A stretch of DNA of 18,082 bases from Ruminococcaceae bacterium UBA2806 (GTDB lineage Bacteria; Bacillota; Clostridia; Oscillospirales; Acutalibacteraceae), in the NCBI GenBank assembly GCA_002351795.1, contig DEHG01000053.1, positions 1 through 18,082 of the forward strand, in the 5' to 3' direction. Within the stretch, counting starts at the first letter, position 1. Every line of letters starts with the position of its first letter. A program made the translations under genes and the position numbers. Positions 13,829-18,082 of this stretch are shown in pieces. The notes beneath the pieces are model-generated. The model saw only the letters and a list, made by a program, of their open reading frames with translations. It was not told where the DNA came from and did not search any database.

Positions 13829-14426
13829 CAACTGTCTCCTTCTTCTTGGAAGTGCTGATTACATAGATGCCTGCAGCAGAAACTGCAAGAACAGCTACAC
13901 CTGCAACAGCTGCTACGCCCGGAACGTCCAGACCTGTTGTCTTGATAGGATTATCACCGGCAGGAGCTGCCTTTGATGACTCGTCCTTCTTATCACTACC
14001 CTGAAGAGTATATGATACAGTGTTAGAACCCTTTGCAAATGAAAGCTTAGCACCTACAACGCCGGCTGCCTCGTTAGCAAGATCTACAGCCTTTGCGATC
14101 TCCTCGTCAGTCATGTCAGCAATAAAAGCCTTGTTCAGACTTTCAAGGTAAGCCTTAAGCTCTTCGATCTTCTTGATAGCTGTCTCAGCCTGTGCATCAG
14201 TCATGTCAACCTTTGTGAAGCAGTCCTCAGCCTGGTTGATCCACTGAGCCTTAAGAGGCTTCTGTGTTCCAGCCATGTTAACTGTCTCAGTCTTAAGCTT
14301 TGTAAGAACCTTCTGCTCAGCATCATTGATCTTGTTCTCTTCAGCAGCAAAAGCTGCTGTTGCAGCGCTTGCAGCAACTACTGCAGCAAGAAAAGCAGCT
14401 GAAAGAACTTTAAGTACCTTCTTCAT
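13821..14426 (-). CDS. Abundant-looking secreted surface protein, probable sortase substrate
   Basis: 201 residues, family not recognised. It has a clear Sec signal peptide (1-27, cleavage likely after AFA), a helical mature domain (30-125) with two DMTD-x-(E/A) segments 30 residues apart (74 and 104), a short polar region, and a C-terminal cell-wall sorting layout: NPIKTTG (159-165), a hydrophobic helix (169-191) and the basic tail STSKKKETVGA. IKTTG keeps the Thr-Gly bond of LPxTG but has Lys in place of Pro. Codons are strongly biased (AAG, GCT, CTT, ATC, GTT), unlike the GCC/GCG-containing neighbours, which suggests very high expression. The ATG at 14426 follows GGGAG by 8 nt. It is the first gene of the operon, with a consensus promoter and a long leader, and its stop overlaps the sortase start. 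Confidence 0.8.
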   Translation of the reverse strand: MKKVLKVLSAAFLAAVVAASAATAAFAAEENKINDAEQKVLTKLKTETVNMAGTQKPLKAQWINQAEDCFTKVDMTDAQAETAIKKIEELKAYLESLNKAFIADMTDEEIAKAVDLANEAAGVVGAKLSFAKGSNTVSYTLQGSDKKDESSKAAPAGDNPIKTTGLDVPGVAAVAGVAVLAVSAAGIYVISTSKKKETVGA

Positions 14427-14571
14427 GATAAAAACTCCCTTTCATAAGATTTGAATATGGATATATCAGACAATCATCCTGTCCGACGGACCGTCTGTGT
14501 CCCAAGCTCGGAACTCGTGAGGATCCCGATTGATCCACGGGACAGCCAAACACATCCATACATCCAATTCT
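14427..14571 (-). promoter_or_regulatory. Long structured 5' leader of the surface-protein gene
   Basis: About 145 nt separate the predicted transcription start from the ATG. The middle is much more GC-rich than the flanks and holds several possible stems. These include TGTCCC/GGGACA (14498-14503 with 14539-14544), GGATC/GATCC (14521-14525 with 14532-14536) and CAGAC/GTCTG (14467-14471 with 14493-14497), with competing inner hairpins at 14482-14495. It matches no riboswitch class that I can recognise. It may stabilise a highly expressed mRNA or bind a regulator. Confidence 0.5.
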
Positions 14572-14577
14572 TCACCC

Positions 14578-14607
14578 ATTATAATACTAAAATAGTAAAA
14601 ATGTCAA
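14578..14607 (-). promoter_or_regulatory. Perfect-consensus promoter of the sortase operon
   Basis: On the minus strand TTGACA (14607-14602) and TATAAT (14583-14578) are both perfect, with an 18-nt spacer and an A/T-rich upstream stretch. The spacer holds a small dyad, TACTA-TTT-TAGTA, that could be an operator. The predicted start is near 14571. Confidence 0.8.
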
Positions 14608-14635
14608 GTATATACCACAACTTTTTTTAATTCGT

Positions 14636-14676
14636 CTTATTGCACAACAAAAAAACAGCAACTAAAATGCAATAAG
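14636..14676. repeat. 9-bp inverted repeat upstream of the sortase-operon promoter
   Basis: CTTATTGCA (14636-14644) and TGCAATAAG (14668-14676) are perfect reverse complements, 23 nt apart. They lie about 30 nt upstream of the -35 of the sortase-operon promoter. No U-tract of terminator quality follows on the minus strand. It could be a regulator site or a hairpin at the end of the transglutaminase mRNA. Confidence 0.45.
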
Positions 14677-14763
14677 TTTATTTTACGGTCAACTTTTCCT
14701 ATTTTCCGTAATCAGACAAATTCAAAACCAGTTTATGGTATGAATTTTTACTACTACGCAGTA

Positions 14764-14792
14764 ATTATATCATATCTGCTTTGAAAAATCAA
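14764..14792 (-). promoter_or_regulatory. Second upstream minus-strand promoter
   Basis: TTGATT (14792-14787), a 17-nt spacer and a perfect TATAAT (14769-14764) on the minus strand. A transcript from near 14757 would contain no convincing ORF for about 330 nt, then enter the surface-protein gene. It is either a distal promoter of that operon or the start of a small RNA. Confidence 0.45.
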
Positions 14793-14845
14793 GTATTATT
14801 AAAAAATCCAATTAGTATAATCAAAATAAATTTTACTTAATGTAA

Positions 14846-17623
14846 TCAGCTATAGTTTTTCCATATTTTGAATATGATCTTTTTCGGAACTGAAAGCCGC
14901 CCGAATACGACATCTGCGCTTTTGAAATACAGCTCTCTGACATAATCCTGCTGCTGTGCGTCTGCACGATGCGGCGAATAATTATCAGCCTGTATTATGG
15001 CGATAAATTCATTTGCCTGTTCGCTGCTTATCCAGTCAAGCTCCCCGCACATCCTGTCGGCAAAGCCCCTTTCCGAGCCGTTCAGTCCTTTCAGATATCC
15101 TGCGAACCGGACAAGATCAATAAACCTGTCGAAGGTCCTGCGGCAATCCATTTTTTTCTGCATTCTCAGCATCAAAAGCCTTCTCAATACCACAAACGCC
15201 GCCGCTGTCAGCATCAGACCTATCAAGCCTGTAACAAGCACACTGCCCATATCAACATCTGCGCCCCCGCCTGCTGCACCGTCACGGATCTCATAGCCTT
15301 CGGAATTTCTGAGCTTGAATTTCCATCCCTTTGCCTTCATAATATTATTCATTGTCACTTCGGAATATCCCGGATATTCAGCTCTCATTATCCCGTCAAG
15401 GGTAGGCGTAACCTCTACAGGTATCCAGCCGTAATCTTTAAGAAATATTTCGACCCATGCATGTGCGCTGGTATCGCTTACCTCTGCATTCCAGTTATAG
15501 CTGTCATTATTGAATTTCTTAAAGTCTCCGCTGCTTACGGCATAGCCGGTAGCATAACGTGCAGGCACACCAAGCATACGATACATTATTGCTGCCGTTG
15601 ACGCAAAATGTACGCAATAGCCCTGATGATTGTCGAAAAGAAAATACTCAACAGTTTCCATATTGAACGGAACTGTGCCGGGAGTTTTTGAATATCTTGC
15701 CTCGTTCTGCAGAGTATACAGAATGAATGTCGTTATCTCATTGAGGTTTTCAAGTCCGGCTGCTTCCCTTTGGCAAAGCTCATAAAGTCTCGGAAATCTG
15801 CCGGCATCATAATCAGTATATTCCGTATTGATCTGCTGAATATAGCTGTCAACAAATTTATCATATGCTCCGGGAATATTATTCCATTTTCCGACCATAC
15901 TTACTGAACCCGGCAAAAGATAGGAGCTTTCATACCATTCGGATGTATTTCCCTGACCGTCGCCTATTGCTCCGATACCGTACCCGTAGGACGGATTATA
16001 CGGGTAGACAACACCCTGACTGTACCCCCTCGCCGGGCTTATAAGAAACTTATTTTCAATTTTTTCTCCGCCTGTTCCGGACAAAAGCTCCCTGTTTTTT
16101 ATATCATAGCTTGCATCCTTTCGTCCGTAGCTTGCATATATATCGGATATCGCCTCAGAGCGCCTTTGCTGATCCAGTATTGTCGGATAAGCGGGCATAT
16201 CTTCGGGGTCAAGTATTATATATTCATCTATCGGGCTGTCAGGATCGTAATAGCCGTATTCTGAATAATAACCGATATAATTATTTATAATTTCGGTCAG
16301 CTCAGCACCCTTTATCGTTCTTCTTTCATTCTCATGAAAAATATACACTACAGGCGAATGATCCGTTTCCAATTCACTCACCTTGTCGTTATAAGCATTG
16401 TTCTTTATATCATATACAAGACCATAGGCGACAGCGACCTCTCTGCCGTATTTGTCAAAGCAGTATACATAACGGCTGCCTGCGCTGTAGTCAGTCTCCA
16501 TTCTTTTCAGGTCATATCCCGTTCTGTCGCTGATATATCCAAGATATTCCTGACAAAAGCTTTGTATTATCTTTTCCTCAATATCATAGGCAAAAAGCTC
16601 CTTATAATTAGAATCCACGAAGCGTCTGTTTCTTTCTCCGCTGCCGTCAGATTCATAAACAACATTAAGCGTCTGATATGCATCTGACCATGCGCTGCCG
16701 TCATATTGCTTTCCCGTAAAGCCTTTGAGATATATCTTGTCTCCCGGTCTTTCTTCTACCGACATCGTGAACATGGTCTTGCCCGACTGACGCAGATTTC
16801 CCCTGCTTACAGAACCGTCTATCACATTTGTAGACAGATTGCCGAGAGCATTGTTTATACTGTCCTGCATCCAGGCATCCGTCATATATACCTGGAGATA
16901 AATATCGTCCTCAAACAAGCCTTGTGTGATAAACGAAGGTATGAATGTTATCAGCAGCGCAATGACTACCGCAACAGTGCTTACAACATTCGTATGCGAA
17001 TTATTCCTGACTTGCAGACGCACTCGTTTTGCCGAAATGTTGTTATTGAATACAAAGAAGCCGAACTGGAAAACAACGATTATCACAACATCGACCGGGT
17101 CCGGACTTACTCCCGCAAGCGGCGAGAATACCACAAGCCCCAGACATACAAGAAAAAGTATCGAATGACGCCGCACGACAAATTCAAGATAAAACAGCAG
17201 CATTGACGTCATAAGTATAAGAGCCGGCATCAGCACAGCAAGATCATTCAACATAGCCGTAGGATCAGCAAAGCCCGCAGAAAGCTTTCCCCACGACGGC
17301 AGCACCGACATCAGTGTAATGCCGCATAACGCAAGCACGATATAGGTAAAATACTTGTTCTTATAAATATAGAAATACCACATTCCGAGGCTTATCAGCT
17401 CGACGCCTGCGATCACCGCAAAATAATACGGCGAATCCTTCAGCGACAATAATGCCGCAGACAGCGACAATATCCCGTACAGTCCGAGCATATACAGTAT
17501 GATAAGCACAGGTGACCTGTCAGGCAGTCTGAACTGTCTGTCAGCTTCACTTTTTTCCTTCCTGGAAAGCCCCGATCTTTCTGTTTTTATAATAATTTTT
17601 TTCTTTTTTCTGTTAATTATCAA
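14846..17623 (-). CDS. Membrane transglutaminase-like protein (TgpA type)
   Basis: 925 residues. A basic N-terminus is followed by about seven TM helices (39-60, 66-87, 92-108, 125-150, 155-170, 176-193, 213-235; TgpA_N-like), a large outside region (236-790), one TM helix (795-815) and a C-terminal cytoplasmic segment of about 110 residues (DUF4129 position). The transglutaminase/protease-like core is at about 630-745: Cys670 (HQGYCVHFAS), His721 (SAHAWVEIF) and Glu737 (GWIPVEVTPT) where the classical triad has Asp. Such proteins may act as extracytoplasmic thiol proteases or cross-linking enzymes; the substrate is unknown. The start is TTG at 17623, with GGCGG about 10 nt upstream. The usual partners of this family (MoxR ATPase, DUF58 protein) may lie upstream but are not in the window. 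Confidence 0.87.
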   Translation of the reverse strand: MIINRKKKKIIIKTERSGLSRKEKSEADRQFRLPDRSPVLIILYMLGLYGILSLSAALLSLKDSPYYFAVIAGVELISLGMWYFYIYKNKYFTYIVLALCGITLMSVLPSWGKLSAGFADPTAMLNDLAVLMPALILMTSMLLFYLEFVVRRHSILFLVCLGLVVFSPLAGVSPDPVDVVIIVVFQFGFFVFNNNISAKRVRLQVRNNSHTNVVSTVAVVIALLITFIPSFITQGLFEDDIYLQVYMTDAWMQDSINNALGNLSTNVIDGSVSRGNLRQSGKTMFTMSVEERPGDKIYLKGFTGKQYDGSAWSDAYQTLNVVYESDGSGERNRRFVDSNYKELFAYDIEEKIIQSFCQEYLGYISDRTGYDLKRMETDYSAGSRYVYCFDKYGREVAVAYGLVYDIKNNAYNDKVSELETDHSPVVYIFHENERRTIKGAELTEIINNYIGYYSEYGYYDPDSPIDEYIILDPEDMPAYPTILDQQRRSEAISDIYASYGRKDASYDIKNRELLSGTGGEKIENKFLISPARGYSQGVVYPYNPSYGYGIGAIGDGQGNTSEWYESSYLLPGSVSMVGKWNNIPGAYDKFVDSYIQQINTEYTDYDAGRFPRLYELCQREAAGLENLNEITTFILYTLQNEARYSKTPGTVPFNMETVEYFLFDNHQGYCVHFASTAAIMYRMLGVPARYATGYAVSSGDFKKFNNDSYNWNAEVSDTSAHAWVEIFLKDYGWIPVEVTPTLDGIMRAEYPGYSEVTMNNIMKAKGWKFKLRNSEGYEIRDGAAGGGADVDMGSVLVTGLIGLMLTAAAFVVLRRLLMLRMQKKMDCRRTFDRFIDLVRFAGYLKGLNGSERGFADRMCGELDWISSEQANEFIAIIQADNYSPHRADAQQQDYVRELYFKSADVVFGRLSVPKKIIFKIWKNYS

Positions 17624-17658
17624 ATATTATTCACCGCCTTCAAGCATGAATACAAAAG

Positions 17659-18082
17659 CTAATTCAGTTCATAGTAACGCCCCGTAATATCATCAATTAG
17701 CTTTTCCTTGCTGAATTTCCATATCTGACGTCCGTTGAAATACCAGTTCAGACCAAAGTCAATAAGCATTATACTGTCTGTCGGTCTGATATGGCATACC
17801 GAGGAAAAGCTTTCCTTTGTGCAAAGCGGCTCCGCCCGAAGGAATGTCACTAAGAATTCATCGATATCCTCTTTTTTCTCAAGCTCAAAAAGCCTCATAT
17901 CTGCGCTTTCGCTGTCATAGTAATGTATCTTTATGATGATATCATATTCCATAAGATTATGAAGTACAGAAGACAGCACCTCAATGAAAGCGTCCGTATC
18001 GGTTATATCATGCTCGCCCTCATATGATGAATCAATGTAAAGATCAAAAATATAATCGTTCTCCTTCTGGAACTCCTTTGCG
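17659..18082 (-). CDS. C-terminal part of an unrecognised protein (partial)
   Basis: The frame is open from the window edge to a TAA at 17659, giving the last 141 residues. An internal GTG at 17979 could act as a start, but the frame continues upstream without a stop, so it is probably internal. The sequence is acidic and aromatic-rich (AKEFQKENDYIFDLYIDSSY near the edge; LIDFGLNWYFNGRQIWKFSK near the end) with no signal peptide or TM helix, so the visible part looks soluble. The alternating pattern suggests an alpha/beta fold. I do not recognise the family. It precedes the transglutaminase gene by 35 nt on the same strand and is probably co-transcribed with it. Confidence 0.65.
   Translation of the reverse strand, partial: AKEFQKENDYIFDLYIDSSYEGEHDITDTDAFIEVLSSVLHNLMEYDIIIKIHYYDSESADMRLFELEKKEDIDEFLVTFLRAEPLCTKESFSSVCHIRPTDSIMLIDFGLNWYFNGRQIWKFSKEKLIDDITGRYYELN

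Larger units (their letters stand above)
14608..14845. other. A/T-rich gap without genes
   Basis: Together with the leader and promoter this makes about 420 bp without coding sequence between the surface-protein gene and the transglutaminase gene. Beyond the inverted repeat and the upstream promoter listed separately, I see only A/T-rich sequence and no convincing terminator for the transglutaminase gene. Short frames here lack ribosome binding sites. Confidence 0.5.

Noticed and set aside
14104..14212. The repeated TCAGTCATGTCA segments in the surface-protein gene as a DNA repeat element
   Set aside because: They encode the two DMTD protein segments in the same frame with the same preferred codons, so they reflect protein duplication or codon bias.
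14427..14571. A T-box, c-di-GMP-I or SAM riboswitch in the surface-protein leader
   Set aside because: I found none of the signature core sequences of these classes and no terminator before the ATG.
1..18082. tRNA genes, CRISPR arrays, insertion sequences or phage modules
   Set aside because: No cloverleaf, spaced direct repeats, transposase or integrase motifs were seen on either strand.

Overview
The window reads as a chromosomal segment of a Gram-positive, low-to-moderate GC Clostridia bacterium, most like Ruminococcus and relatives (Oscillospiraceae). This is an inference from the gene families (MurT/GatD, CdaA/CdaR, class D sortase, M42 peptidases), strong AGGAGG-type ribosome binding sites, sigma-A promoters and frequent TTG/GTG starts. 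No taxonomic marker gene is present. Nearly everything concerns the cell envelope. I saw no tRNA, rRNA, CRISPR array, insertion sequence or phage module.

Left end (1-2710): the 5' end of a secreted-protein gene (minus strand) and a small XRE-family regulator (plus strand) diverge from back-to-back promoters. A 20-bp operator exactly fills the -35/-10 spacer of the secreted-protein promoter, and a degenerate second copy sits over its start site. Next comes a plus-strand pair, murT-gatD, which would amidate the D-Glu of lipid II. The GatD partner has Gly where the catalytic Cys is expected. A strong hairpin terminator closes this pair.

Middle (2739-12166, all minus strand): two transcription units. 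The first is murD, two M42 aminopeptidases and a GNAT acetyltransferase, tightly packed with 4-nt overlaps. The second is cdaA-cdaR (c-di-AMP synthase and its YbbR regulator) followed by a 920-aa ABC ATPase/FtsX-type permease fusion, with no glmM in the usual position. The murD promoter seems to be woven into the terminator of the operon upstream of it.

Sortase operon (12167-14607, minus strand): a perfect-consensus promoter drives a long GC-rich leader. It is followed by an abundant-looking 201-aa secreted protein with a non-canonical C-terminal sorting signal, a class D sortase, and a four-helix membrane protein of unknown function. The most interesting signal is inside the first 30 codons of the sortase gene. 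There is a perfect 14-bp hairpin followed by six U's, and an upstream segment that can pair with the 5' arm of that hairpin instead. This is a terminator/antiterminator arrangement, and a run of eight His codons lies in and just before it. It would let the surface protein be made in large amounts and its sortase in small, possibly controlled, amounts.

Right end (14608-18082): a regulatory stretch without genes, a 925-aa membrane transglutaminase-like protein, and the C-terminal 141 residues of an unrecognised protein that runs off the window.
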